From Sphingobacterium bovisgrunnientis (GTDB lineage Bacteria > Bacteroidota > Bacteroidia > Sphingobacteriales > Sphingobacteriaceae), in assembly GCF_009829085.1 (NCBI RefSeq), contig NZ_WUQY01000010.1, positions 1 to 64,000 on the forward strand: a DNA stretch of 64,000 nucleotides, written 5' to 3'. The notes under the pieces are model-generated. The model was not told the origin of the DNA and ran no database searches. It saw only the letters and a program-made list of their open reading frames with translations. The position numbers and the translations under genes are program-made. Positions 28,475-37,884 of this stretch are shown in pieces (the first letter of the stretch is position 1; each line of letters starts with the position of its first letter).

Positions 28475-28549
28475 TAATAGGTGATTCCTTCTTTACAATT
28501 ATTATATTCTAATATACTAAAATTCAACAAAAAACATAATTCTTAACCG

Positions 28550-29548
28550 TTATTTACTACGATTCAATAAATTATTAGACAAAATAATCAAATCTTGTTT
28601 ATTTTCTGATGAAACATTTATTGCTGATAAACTATCCAAAGATTTTGACGAATACTCTCCTTTTAACGCATTTGCTTGTTCAAATATTTTATACTTGGTG
28701 TATAAATTTTTCATTCTTTCAACCTTTTCTATTCCCTCAGACTCATTCAAAGACAAAATGTTTTCAAATTCTACCAGATCATCCGAATTCAAGGCCTTTT
28801 TCAGCATAATATGTAGAATTGTCTTTTTATTCACTATAATATCTCCACCTACTTGCTTTCCAAAAGTCTCCGGATCACCGAAAGTATCTAAAATATCATC
28901 TTGAAGTTGGAATGCAATTCCGAGATTCACACCAAAATCATACAATTTTTTCCGCTCCAATGCATCTACCCTCGCAATAATCGAACCCATTTCTAAAGCA
29001 CCGCCCAATAAAACTGATGTTTTTAACCGAATCATATTGATGTATTCGGACTCACTGACATCATTCCGAAGTTCAAAATCCATATCATGTTGCTGACCTT
29101 CACATACTTCCAAAGCCACACGATTGAATGTCTTTAATAATTCTGGCACCGCATGTGCTGGACATTTTGATAATTCTTCGTATGATTTAACCAATAGAGC
29201 ATCTCCAGAAAGTATAGCTACACTATCATTCCACTTTTGATGTACAGTTTGCATACCACGACGAAGCGGCGCTTTGTCCATGATGTCGTCATGCATCAAC
29301 GAGAAATTGTGAAAATATTCTATCGCAATAGATGCAGGAAGAACATCTTCAAGATTATCATACCCAAATAAACTTGCTCCCATAAACACCAATTGCGGAC
29401 GAATACGCTTACCCGATAGAGACAGAATATAATGAATAGGATCGTAAAGATTTTTCGGTGATTCAGGTAATTGTATATTTTCTAATGCATCACTGATTTT
29501 CTCAGCATAGTACGGATTTCCAAACATATGTAGTACGTGAATATTCAT
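28550..29548 (-). CDS. Polyprenyl (isoprenyl) diphosphate synthase
   Basis: A 332-residue trans-isoprenyl diphosphate synthase. It contains the substrate-binding GKRIRP block (about 46-51), the first Asp-rich motif DDIMD (87-91) followed by KAPLRRG, and the second LQDDILDTFGD (about 216-226). It condenses IPP with an allylic diphosphate, for menaquinone side chains or undecaprenyl/carotenoid precursors. Chain length is not readable with certainty; the residue upstream of the first Asp motif (FHNFSLMHDD) is an aromatic-rich determinant. The ATG seven codons downstream (29527) is an equally plausible start. Confidence 0.9.
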   Translation of the reverse strand: MNIHVLHMFGNPYYAEKISDALENIQLPESPKNLYDPIHYILSLSGKRIRPQLVFMGASLFGYDNLEDVLPASIAIEYFHNFSLMHDDIMDKAPLRRGMQTVHQKWNDSVAILSGDALLVKSYEELSKCPAHAVPELLKTFNRVALEVCEGQQHDMDFELRNDVSESEYINMIRLKTSVLLGGALEMGSIIARVDALERKKLYDFGVNLGIAFQLQDDILDTFGDPETFGKQVGGDIIVNKKTILHIMLKKALNSDDLVEFENILSLNESEGIEKVERMKNLYTKYKIFEQANALKGEYSSKSLDSLSAINVSSENKQDLIILSNNLLNRSK

Positions 29549-29593
29549 ACGAAGATACTATATATATTTTAACTGTTTTACAATTCCTTGTAA

Positions 29594-29621
29594 TTTGACG
29601 GTGGTATTAATAGTATATTTG
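29594..29621 (+). promoter_or_regulatory. Bacteroidota-type promoter for the GT4 gene
   Basis: TTTG (29594-29597) and TATATTTG (29614-29621) separated by 16 nt, one base short of the usual range. The ATG is 13 bp downstream. Confidence 0.6.
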
Positions 29622-29634
29622 TAGAAAAAATCTC

Positions 29635-30795
29635 ATGCGAATTTTGGTTGTCCATAATTATTACCAACATAAGGGTGGTGAAGATGTGGTGTTTCACCAA
29701 GAGGTGGAAGCTTTGAAAAAAGACCATCAAGTGGAGACTATTACTTTTCAAAATCGAAAAGGATTGCAAGGACTAGTTCAGTTTGCCTTGTATCCTTGGA
29801 ACATCTTCGCCGCAGCCAAAATACTTCGAAAAGCGAGAGAATTCAGAGTAGACATTGTTCATATTCATAATTTACATTATGCGATTGGACCTTTGGTAAT
29901 TCGACGATTACATCAGTCAGGATTCAAAATGGTTAATACTTTACATAACTATCGACTACTTGATCCTTCAGCAACTTTATTTGCACATGATGAAATCTTC
30001 TTGGATACGATTGACAAAGAATTCCCATGGAAGTCTGTTAAAATGAAATCTTTAGACAATTCTTTTTTCAAAACTTTTTGGGTTGCTTTCACATATTATT
30101 TACATAAGAAATTAGGAACTTGGAAGCAAATTAATAAGTATTTGGTTTTCTCCAAATTCATGAAAACCTTAATTTTAAAATCTTCCAAAAATATAGAAGA
30201 GAATCAAATTGCGTTAAAAGTTAATGCGATTGAACCAACAGCATTAAAAAATCATACTGAAAGTAATAGTTTTGTATTTATAGGTAGACTTTCTATCGAA
30301 AAAGGTATAAAAACCTTATTAGTTGCATTTGTAGATAGACCAGATTATAATCTCGAAATTTACGGAGACGGTCCTCTTATCGAAGAAGTAAAAAATACCG
30401 CAAATAATAGCAACAATATTCAATATCGGGGTTTTCAAAATAAAGAAGTATTAAATCAAGCATTAGCGTCAAGTCAAGCGTTGATTGTTCCATCCGTATG
30501 GTTTGAAGGAATGCCAATGACTGTTTTGGAGGCGTATGCAGCAGGAACTCCTGTTATTGCGAGTAAGATTGGGGTTTTAGATGAAATGATAATAAATGGG
30601 GAGACAGGCTTTCATTTCGCACCTGGAGAAGTAGAAAGCTTGATAACAATACTAGATAAATTTTCTGGTTTGTCGGATCAATCAAAACAAGTAATCAGTA
30701 AAAATTGTATAAAAGAATATAATAAAAAATATACACTGGAAAATAATATCAAATCACTTGAGATGATTTATACAACAGTCTTAAACAATAATTAA
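29635..30795 (+). CDS. Glycosyltransferase family 4 (GT-B fold)
   Basis: A 386-residue retaining GT4. The N-terminal acceptor domain starts RILVVHNYYQHKGGEDVVFHQE, with the glycine-rich loop seen in WbaZ/WcaL-like enzymes. The donor domain has FIGRLSIEKGIKTLL (about 218-232) and the EX7E motif in EGMPMTVLEAYAAGTPVIAS (about 289-308). Cytoplasmic face of the inner membrane. It sits apart from the 9-14 kb glycan cluster and is 5 bp upstream of a SufT-like gene, probably co-transcribed without functional connection. Confidence 0.88.
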   Translation: MRILVVHNYYQHKGGEDVVFHQEVEALKKDHQVETITFQNRKGLQGLVQFALYPWNIFAAAKILRKAREFRVDIVHIHNLHYAIGPLVIRRLHQSGFKMVNTLHNYRLLDPSATLFAHDEIFLDTIDKEFPWKSVKMKSLDNSFFKTFWVAFTYYLHKKLGTWKQINKYLVFSKFMKTLILKSSKNIEENQIALKVNAIEPTALKNHTESNSFVFIGRLSIEKGIKTLLVAFVDRPDYNLEIYGDGPLIEEVKNTANNSNNIQYRGFQNKEVLNQALASSQALIVPSVWFEGMPMTVLEAYAAGTPVIASKIGVLDEMIINGETGFHFAPGEVESLITILDKFSGLSDQSKQVISKNCIKEYNKKYTLENNIKSLEMIYTTVLNNN

Positions 30796-30800
30796 AAACG

Positions 30801-31133
30801 ATGAGCAACATAATCATTATAGATCATTTGGGGTTGGCACCCAAAATTAGAGAAGTATTAGAAAGCATTTACGATCCAGAGTTGAAACCTGCGAATATTG
30901 TGGATTTGGGATTGGTATATGAAATAATCACGAAAGAAGGCGGTATAGCAAAAGTCGTAATGACGTTGACTGCGCCAGGCTGCCCTGTTGCGGGTGAAAT
31001 CATGGACGAAGTACAACGCAAGGTAGCGGCTATTGAAGGTGTAAATGAGTCATTAGTAGAACTAACATTCGATCCACCATGGAATAGAGATATGATGAGC
31101 GAAGAAGCTAAATTAGAATTAGGTTTTCTTTAG
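30801..31133 (+). CDS. MIP18/DUF59 family Fe-S assembly factor (SufT-like)
   Basis: A 110-residue single-domain MIP18 (DUF59) protein. The family signature is present: IYDPELKPANIVDLGLVYEI (about 24-43) and MTLTAPGCPVAGEI (about 54-67), the latter holding the reactive cysteine. The ending FDPPWNRDMMSEEAKLELG is the classical PaaD/SufT tail. It helps in iron-sulfur protein maturation, fitting the Fe-S load of complex I and other proteins in this genome. The end overlaps the convergent antiporter gene by four bases. Confidence 0.88.
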   Translation: MSNIIIIDHLGLAPKIREVLESIYDPELKPANIVDLGLVYEIITKEGGIAKVVMTLTAPGCPVAGEIMDEVQRKVAAIEGVNESLVELTFDPPWNRDMMSEEAKLELGFL

Positions 31134-32434
31134 TCTTTCTCCGCCACTGAAGCTTCCAACTCCGCTAAAGTCTTTTTGGGTTTGGGAGCTTTTTTATCTT
31201 CACCAAATAATACATTCCAAAGATTTCTTGATTCTTTAGTCAGTAATGGAGAGACAATAGATAATATCAAAACATATACTACTACGAAAGATTGAATGAC
31301 AGGCAACAAACCACCTGCTTTACCAATATTTGCCATAATAATAGAAAATTCACCTCTTGCGGATAACGTTAAACCAATATCAAATGAAGCGCGCGGTTTC
31401 ATTTTCGCAAAATGAGCGGCGAAATATCCAGAAGCCACATTGCAAATAACAGTAAATACTGCCGCTATAGCCGCCCAACCTACTGCACCACCTAGTGAAT
31501 AAATATCTATCGAAAGTCCAAAACTAAAGAAGAACATGGCGCCAAAGAAGTCCTTATAAGGAAGAACCATTGCTTCAATCTTCTTTATATATTTTGAATC
31601 TGCAAACACTAATCCAGCCATTAACGCACCGATAGCTTCAGCAACGTGGATGGTTTCGGAAAATCCCGCTATTACAAAAAGTAAACTAAAAATGATGAGT
31701 ATAAATAATTCAGATGATTTATCGTGAAGTATCTTATCGATAAAAGGAACGAGTTTTCGCCCCAATATCAAAAATGTAAGTATAAATCCAAGTGCCAGCA
31801 AAGATGTTCCTGCAACTGCCCAAACCGACGTACTTCCTGTCAAAATAAGTCCCGATAGGAACGAAATGTGCATTGCAATAAACAAATCATCAAACATAAT
31901 CATACCCATGATTACTTCCGTTTCTGCATTTGCTGTACGCTTCAAATCAGTTAATACCTTGGCTACAATAGCAGTAGAAGAACTGGTCATCAGACCGCAG
32001 AGTACCATCAATTCCTTGAAAGGCAAATCCATCAACCAGCCTATAAGCAGCCCCGAAACAAAATTCAGGATTACATAAAGCGTTCCACCCGTGACAATGG
32101 ATTTCCCAGATTTAATCAATCTACTTACAGAAAACTCTAATCCGAGGTAAAACAGGAGAAACAGCACACCCAGCTTACCCATAAAATCGATGAAAGGTTT
32201 ACTTTCGGTAAAAGTAAGAAAAGACCAAACGCTATCCACTGTTGCCGTTACAGCCGAGATATTGATAGATGAGAGGAAATTCGCAATAAAGTCAGGATAT
32301 TCCTTATTGCCTAGTAACATGCCTATAATAATAAAAAATGGAATGACAGAAAAACGTAATCTATTCGCCAGTAAACCAACTGATGCAACCAGTAAGACAG
32401 CTATTCCTATTTCTAAAATTATGATATGCGACAT
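31130..32434 (-). CDS. CPA2-family cation:proton antiporter (KhtU-like)
   Basis: A 434-residue integral membrane antiporter with about 12-13 helices, Na_H_Exchanger fold. Visible blocks: FLLFYLGLEFSVSRLI (about 91-106), LMTSSSTAIVAKVL and MGMIMFDDLFIAMHI (the fold crossover region with the DD pair), and ARGEFSIIMANIGKAGG (about 350-366). A short charged cytoplasmic tail replaces the RCK domain found fused in KefB/C. Its regulatory RCK_C partner is the gene 4 bp upstream, giving a KhtT-KhtU-like K+ or Na+ efflux pair. Confidence 0.9.
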   Translation of the reverse strand: MSHIIILEIGIAVLLVASVGLLANRLRFSVIPFFIIIGMLLGNKEYPDFIANFLSSINISAVTATVDSVWSFLTFTESKPFIDFMGKLGVLFLLFYLGLEFSVSRLIKSGKSIVTGGTLYVILNFVSGLLIGWLMDLPFKELMVLCGLMTSSSTAIVAKVLTDLKRTANAETEVIMGMIMFDDLFIAMHISFLSGLILTGSTSVWAVAGTSLLALGFILTFLILGRKLVPFIDKILHDKSSELFILIIFSLLFVIAGFSETIHVAEAIGALMAGLVFADSKYIKKIEAMVLPYKDFFGAMFFFSFGLSIDIYSLGGAVGWAAIAAVFTVICNVASGYFAAHFAKMKPRASFDIGLTLSARGEFSIIMANIGKAGGLLPVIQSFVVVYVLILSIVSPLLTKESRNLWNVLFGEDKKAPKPKKTLAELEASVAEKD

Positions 32435-32438
32435 ATTT

Positions 32439-32918
32439 TTACACTAATAATTCTTTGAGTAATTTGATGTTTTTTGCTTTACCTGCGATTACTAACGTTG
32501 CTCCTGGCTCGATTACATAATCTGGCCCTGGATTGATGATGGTATCCGAATCTTTGATAGCGGCAATGATAGAAGCACCTGTTTTTTGACGTACACCCAA
32601 TTCACCAATGCTTTTGTTCACGCCATCATTTGAAGCTTCTACTTTATACCATTCGATGCGCAAGTCATCCAACGCGACTTCAATGGTTTCTAAAGCTTTT
32701 GGCTTGTAGGATAATCCGCCAATAATTCCAGCTACTTGACGCGATTCTTCATCGGATAATGTCATCACACAATGTGTTTCATTATCTTCGTCATCATGAC
32801 GGTACAGTTCACGACGACCATCATCATGAATTACTACGACCATATTGTCACCAGCTTCTGTTTCAATCTGAAACTTTTTACCAATACCAATAAGATCACT
32901 TTCTCTAACTACTGACAT
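32439..32918 (-). CDS. KhtT-like antiporter regulatory subunit (RCK_C / TrkA-C)
   Basis: A 159-residue cytoplasmic protein. The N-terminal half (about 1-75) is the KhtT N-domain with GIGKKFQIETEAGDNMVVVIHDDGRRELY. The C-terminal half (about 75-159) is an RCK_C domain with GVRQKTGASIIAAIKDSDTIINPGPDYVI and GATLVIAGKAKNI, the ligand-binding pattern that senses c-di-AMP or pH in KhtT. It precedes the antiporter in the same operon and should gate it. Confidence 0.9.
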   Translation of the reverse strand: MSVVRESDLIGIGKKFQIETEAGDNMVVVIHDDGRRELYRHDDEDNETHCVMTLSDEESRQVAGIIGGLSYKPKALETIEVALDDLRIEWYKVEASNDGVNKSIGELGVRQKTGASIIAAIKDSDTIINPGPDYVIEPGATLVIAGKAKNIKLLKELLV

Positions 32919-32974
32919 AGTACTATGTTATTAGTTTTAAAACAACTGATTTATTCAAATATAATAAAAATGAG

Positions 32975-33757
32975 CTATTTGTTAGGATCAACTAACTTAT
33001 AAGTCCCATCGTCTTTCAATTTTGGTAGTCCCATAGCCAAAGATTTGCCATGGTAAAATAAATAAATCCAACCCTCTGGAGCACCTTGTTCCCAATATTC
33101 TTTACGCTTATCGCGCGAGGCTCTTCCATCAAAATCATATTTCGCTATGAAATTTTTGAACAACTCTTCGGGCTCAGGCAATACATCTCCACCAAAGAAG
33201 AAATGTTCGCCACCCGTTTCAATATGAAAGGCTTGATGATATTCTGTGTGTCCGCCATTTATTTCGTAACGAATTTCATTATTTACAATCCCTTCTCCTT
33301 CGACTAAAGTCAAGTTTCCAGAACGTTGAATAACATCGAACACTTCCGTGCGGTAAGAAGCTGATTCCGTAGAATATGCATTCTCCCATTCGCCTCGCTG
33401 AATAATATATTCCGCCTCGGGAAATGCTACACGCCCAACTCCATCTTTAAAATCAACCAAACCTCCTGTATGATCTTTGTGCAAATGCGACATCAATACG
33501 TATTTCACATCTTCAGGTTCAAACCCCAATTTACGAATATTCTGATGAATCAATAATTCGTCCTCATCTGTACGAAATCCGAGTCCTGCGTCACACAATA
33601 TTAAACCATTACTTGATTCAATCAAAAAAGGATGAACGTGAACAAATAAAGATGCTGGACGGCTTTTAGGATCATCCTTTTCAGGATCAAAAGGAACAAA
33701 TTTTTTCGATGCATCAACAGAGAAGGAACCTTCGAATAAAGAATACGCTTGAATCAT
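32975..33757 (-). CDS. Metallo-beta-lactamase-fold hydrolase
   Basis: A 260-residue MBL-fold protein with the HxHxDH zinc motif in SHLHKDHTGG (His91, His93, Asp95, His96), a third ligand region INGGHTEYHQAF (about 166-177) and FFGGDVLPEP (about 191-200). The arrangement resembles AHL-lactonase-type and related small-molecule hydrolases. No signal peptide, so it is cytoplasmic. The substrate is unknown; nothing nearby indicates quorum sensing. Confidence 0.82.
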   Translation of the reverse strand: MIQAYSLFEGSFSVDASKKFVPFDPEKDDPKSRPASLFVHVHPFLIESSNGLILCDAGLGFRTDEDELLIHQNIRKLGFEPEDVKYVLMSHLHKDHTGGLVDFKDGVGRVAFPEAEYIIQRGEWENAYSTESASYRTEVFDVIQRSGNLTLVEGEGIVNNEIRYEINGGHTEYHQAFHIETGGEHFFFGGDVLPEPEELFKNFIAKYDFDGRASRDKRKEYWEQGAPEGWIYLFYHGKSLAMGLPKLKDDGTYKLVDPNK

Positions 33758-33873
33758 TCTTTTATTTTATTGTAAATATGATAGTTAGGAAACAACAATT
33801 TAATTAACAACTGCGAGTATTAGGTTACTACACCTATAAAATGTATATTTACATACAAATACTGTGCAAAGAT

Positions 33874-35574
33874 ATGCAAAAAAGGTGGGTCCTAAAACCA
33901 AAAAATAATAGCAACAAAGTTAATCATTTAAAAGCAGAACTAGGTGTCAATGACATCGTTGCAAACCTTTTGGTCAGCCGTGCTATTGACACCTTCGAAC
34001 AAGCAAGACTTTATTTCAGACCTTCGTTGGATCATTTACATGATCCTTTTTTGATGAAGGATATGGACGTCGCGATAACCCGCATTGAGCAAGCAATCGG
34101 TAACAAAGAAAAAATCCTAATTTACGGAGATTACGATGTAGATGGCACTACAGCAGTCTCTGTTGTATACAGCTTTTTTCGAGCATTTCATTCCCGTATT
34201 GAATTTTATATTCCGGACCGCTACGCGGAAGGATATGGTATCTCTACGCAAGGAATAGATTATGCCGCAGAAAATGGCTTTTCGTTAATCATTGCGTTAG
34301 ATTGTGGTATCAAAGCATTAGATAAAATCGATTATGCGAATAGCAAAGGCATAGATTTTATCATTGGTGACCACCATCTTCCAGGTGAAAATATTCCAAA
34401 TGCTGTTGCTGTATTAGATCCAAAACGTCAAGATTGTGACTATCCGTACAAAGAACTTTCAGGATGCGGCATTGGCTTTAAAATTATCCAAGCTTTTATC
34501 AAGAAAAACAATATGGATATGGAGGCTGCTTATCAGTATTTGGATTTGGTATCCGTAAGTATTGCGTCAGATATTGTTCCCATTACTGGAGAAAATAGGA
34601 CACTCACACATTTTGGTCTTAAAAAATTAAACACAAATCCGTCCGTAGGTTTTAAAGCCTTGATTGATTTATCCACCAACCGCACACGTACTTTCTCTGT
34701 AAATGATATAGTCTTTCAGATTGGGCCGCGAATCAATGCTGCTGGAAGAATTGAACATGCCAAAGACGCTGTGCGACTTTTGATTTCTAAATCTGAAGAA
34801 GAAGCTAAAAACTTTTCAATGGCTGTCGACGATCAAAACAATCTGCGTAAAGATTTTGATCTGAATATCACAAATGAAGCGCTATCCATTATAGAAGCGT
34901 CAGCAGAGAATCAATTGCGAAAATCTACCGTTTTATATAAATCAGATTGGCACAAGGGTGTAATAGGAATTGTTGCATCGAGGCTGACAGAAAAATATTA
35001 CCGTCCTACTGTAATTTTAACACAGACAAATGGACACATTGCTGGTTCCGCGCGTTCAGTAATTGGCTTTGATTTATACGAAGCCTTAAGTGAATGCAGT
35101 GACTTACTCGATCAATTTGGTGGACATAAATATGCGGCTGGCTTGACCATGCGTGAAGAAAACATCAGTTTATTTCAGCAAAAATTCGAAGATGTCGTTC
35201 AAAAATCTATTAAACCAGAGATGCTTCAGCAAGAAGTAACAATCGATCTGGAAATAGAATTGAAAGATATTGATGGCAAACTTAACCGGATTTTAAAACA
35301 ATTTGAACCATTTGGTCCGCAAAATGAAGCACCGGTATTCATGTCAAAAAATGTTAAAATTCTCGGCTCAGCATATATTGTTGGAAACAATCACTTAAAA
35401 TTGTCTGTTCATCAAGAAGGTTCACCAAGTTTTGATTGTATAGCCTTCGGATTAGCCGAACAATTGCCATACATTCAAAATCAAAAGCCTTTCGACATTT
35501 GCTATACGATAGAAGAAAACAATTGGAGAGGCAAAAAGAATTTGCAATTAAATATCAAAGCAATCCGATATTAA
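33874..35574 (+). CDS. recJ: Single-stranded-DNA-specific exonuclease RecJ
   Basis: A 5'-3' ssDNA exonuclease of mismatch repair and RecF-pathway recombination, about 566 residues from the preferred ATG; an in-frame ATG 11 codons upstream exists, but the family start (MQKRWVLKP) is here. DHH phosphoesterase motifs: IYGDYDVDGTTAV (Asp86 and Asp88 region), ALDCGI, the DHH triad at 166-168, and IASDIVP. The DHHA1 domain carries QFGGHKYAAGLTM (about 414-426), and the OB-fold domain is C-terminal with FGPQNEAPVF. LptB follows 31 bp later. Confidence 0.93.
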   Translation: MQKRWVLKPKNNSNKVNHLKAELGVNDIVANLLVSRAIDTFEQARLYFRPSLDHLHDPFLMKDMDVAITRIEQAIGNKEKILIYGDYDVDGTTAVSVVYSFFRAFHSRIEFYIPDRYAEGYGISTQGIDYAAENGFSLIIALDCGIKALDKIDYANSKGIDFIIGDHHLPGENIPNAVAVLDPKRQDCDYPYKELSGCGIGFKIIQAFIKKNNMDMEAAYQYLDLVSVSIASDIVPITGENRTLTHFGLKKLNTNPSVGFKALIDLSTNRTRTFSVNDIVFQIGPRINAAGRIEHAKDAVRLLISKSEEEAKNFSMAVDDQNNLRKDFDLNITNEALSIIEASAENQLRKSTVLYKSDWHKGVIGIVASRLTEKYYRPTVILTQTNGHIAGSARSVIGFDLYEALSECSDLLDQFGGHKYAAGLTMREENISLFQQKFEDVVQKSIKPEMLQQEVTIDLEIELKDIDGKLNRILKQFEPFGPQNEAPVFMSKNVKILGSAYIVGNNHLKLSVHQEGSPSFDCIAFGLAEQLPYIQNQKPFDICYTIEENNWRGKKNLQLNIKAIRY

Positions 35575-35605
35575 AATATATTTGCAATAGCTGAAATATT
35601 AATTC

Positions 35606-36340
35606 ATGATACTTAGAGCAGAAAATCTCATCAAAAAATACAAACAACGCACAGTTGTTAATGATGTTTCATTTCATGTGGAACAAGGTGAAATTGTTGG
35701 ATTATTAGGTCCTAATGGTGCTGGCAAGACGACTTCATTTTACATGATTGTAGGTCTTATCAAACCTAATGAGGGCGCTGTATATCTGAACGATGAAGAA
35801 ATTACCAAAGATGCGATGTTTCAACGAGCTCAAAAAGGCATCGGCTATTTAGCGCAAGAGGCTTCTGTATTTCGTAAGCTTTCTGTTGAAAATAATATTC
35901 TCGCTGTTCTTGAAATTCATTACCCGAATAAAGCAGAGCGAATGGCAAAATTGGAGGAGCTTCTTAGCGAATTCAGCTTGCACCGTGTACGCAAAAACCG
36001 TGGTGACTTATTATCAGGCGGTGAGCGTCGTCGTACCGAAATCGCACGTGCATTAGCCGCAAATCCAAACTTTATTCTTCTCGATGAACCTTTTGCTGGT
36101 GTCGATCCTATTGCGGTAGAAGAAATCCAGTCTATCGTTTCGAAATTGAAAGCCAAAAATATTGGCGTATTGATTACGGATCACAATGTACAGGAAACTC
36201 TTTCGATCACCGACAGAGCTTATCTCTTGACCGAGGGTAAAATCATGCTGACGGGCAAGCCAGAAGATATTGCAGAAAACGAGATGGCCCGTAAATTCTA
36301 CTTAGGTCAGAATTTTGTATTACGTAGAAAAAAACTCTAA
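35606..36340 (+). CDS. lptB: LPS export ABC transporter ATP-binding protein
   Basis: A 244-residue ATPase that powers LPS extraction from the inner membrane with LptFG. Walker [10 protein letters not shown] (35-43), Q-loop [18 protein letters not shown] (the VFRKL block is LptB-typical), signature [16 protein letters not shown] (about 138-153), Walker [17 protein letters not shown] and switch His in [11 protein letters not shown]. The C-terminal FYLGQNF is diagnostic of LptB. No membrane partner is adjacent, as is usual in Bacteroidota. Confidence 0.95.
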   Translation: MILRAENLIKKYKQRTVVNDVSFHVEQGEIVGLLGPNGAGKTTSFYMIVGLIKPNEGAVYLNDEEITKDAMFQRAQKGIGYLAQEASVFRKLSVENNILAVLEIHYPNKAERMAKLEELLSEFSLHRVRKNRGDLLSGGERRRTEIARALAANPNFILLDEPFAGVDPIAVEEIQSIVSKLKAKNIGVLITDHNVQETLSITDRAYLLTEGKIMLTGKPEDIAENEMARKFYLGQNFVLRRKKL

Positions 36341-36366
36341 CTTAAAGCTAGATTACTAACTAAGTT

Positions 36367-37884
36367 ATGGCGCTACTCAATTCTATCTTTACTTGGATTA
36401 TGCAAAAAAGAATTCATCAGATTGAACTCTTTATCAAATATCCGCACGATGTACAAGAAGAATGGTTCCAAAATTTAATTTCCGCTGCCGAAGCAACTGA
36501 ATGGGGCAAAAAATACGATTACAAAAGTATTTTGACGCCTGAAGAATTTAAGAGTAGAGTACCAATAAGCGATTACGACGATTTAAAAGTCTACATCGAT
36601 CGTATGATAAAAGGCGAACAAAATATTTTGTGGCCATCTGATATCAAATGGTTTGCCAAATCTTCGGGTACAACTGCAGATCGCAGCAAATTTATTCCTG
36701 TCAGTTTAGAAGCTTTAGAAGGCTGCCATTTCCAAGGTGGAAAAGACATGCTAACAATTTATTGCCATAATAAACCTAATAACAATCTTTTCACCGGAAA
36801 ATCAGTTGTTATTGGTGGATCTTCGCAGATTAACAATTTTAGTCCCGATTCATATTATGGTGATTTATCATCAATTCTGTTGCGAAATCTTCCTTCTTGG
36901 GCAGAATTCATGCGTACGCCAAATTTAGAAGTCACGCTAAATCCCAATTTTGAAGAAAAAATTGAACAAATCGCTCAACTCACGATAAAAGAAAATGTGA
37001 CAAGCCTTGCAGGTGTGCCGACGTGGAATATCGTGATGGCTAAACGTATTTTAGAGATAACAGGAAAAGAAAACTTATTGGAAGTATGGCCAAATCTTGA
37101 GTTTTATGGTCATGGTGGTGTAAGCTTTAAACCTTATAGGGAACAATTTAAGCAGTTGATTCCATCTGATAATATGTATTATCTGGAGAATTACAATGCT
37201 TCAGAAGGTTATTTTGGTATCCAAGATGAATCGGACTCCGAAGATTTATTGTTGATGTTGGACTATGGAGTTTATTACGAATTCCTTCCAATGGAAAATT
37301 TAGACGATGAGCATCCGAAAACTTTAGGATTGCACGAGGTGGAATTAGGTAAAAATTATGCGCTCATCATTTCTACCAATGCAGGTTTGTGGCGCTATAA
37401 AATCGGAGACACCATCAAATTCACGTCTCTATCTCCTTATCGTTTCCAAATTTCTGGACGTACCAAACAATATATTAATACTTTCGGAGAAGAAGTCATA
37501 GTAGATAATGCAGATCAAGCATTACATATAGCTTGCAATGCTACCGATGCGATTATCAAAGATTACACTGCTGGACCAGTATATTTCAGTAACAAAGATG
37601 CTGGAGCACACGAATGGATTATTGAGTTTGAAAAACAGCCTTCAGATTTCAATAAATTCTGTGAAACCCTAGACACGACATTGCGCGAAATCAACTCGGA
37701 TTATGACGCCAAACGTTTTAAAAATTTAGCATTAGGTCAGCCCTTAATCCATAACGCTCCAAAGAATACTTTTTACACTTGGATGAAATCAAGAGGTAAA
37801 TTGGGTGGACAAAACAAAGTGCCTAGACTAGCAAATAATAGAGATTATTTAGAGCCATTGCTGAAGCTTATTCATCAAATTTAA
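36367..37884 (+). CDS. GH3 auxin-responsive promoter-family protein (acyl-adenylating type)
   Basis: A 505-residue member of the GH3 family, adenylate-forming enzymes best known in plants as acyl-acid amido synthetases. The ATP-binding P-loop is FAKSSGTTADRSKF (Ser99-Thr103). Further family blocks are LENYNASEGYFGIQ (about 277-290), GLWRYKIGDTIKF (about 336-348) and INTFGEEVIVDNAD (about 371-384). Cytoplasmic. The likely reaction joins a carboxylic acid to an amino acid via an acyl-AMP; the substrates in Bacteroidota are unknown. It overlaps the convergent anti-sigma-like gene by four bases. Confidence 0.88.
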   Translation: MALLNSIFTWIMQKRIHQIELFIKYPHDVQEEWFQNLISAAEATEWGKKYDYKSILTPEEFKSRVPISDYDDLKVYIDRMIKGEQNILWPSDIKWFAKSSGTTADRSKFIPVSLEALEGCHFQGGKDMLTIYCHNKPNNNLFTGKSVVIGGSSQINNFSPDSYYGDLSSILLRNLPSWAEFMRTPNLEVTLNPNFEEKIEQIAQLTIKENVTSLAGVPTWNIVMAKRILEITGKENLLEVWPNLEFYGHGGVSFKPYREQFKQLIPSDNMYYLENYNASEGYFGIQDESDSEDLLLMLDYGVYYEFLPMENLDDEHPKTLGLHEVELGKNYALIISTNAGLWRYKIGDTIKFTSLSPYRFQISGRTKQYINTFGEEVIVDNADQALHIACNATDAIIKDYTAGPVYFSNKDAGAHEWIIEFEKQPSDFNKFCETLDTTLREINSDYDAKRFKNLALGQPLIHNAPKNTFYTWMKSRGKLGGQNKVPRLANNRDYLEPLLKLIHQI

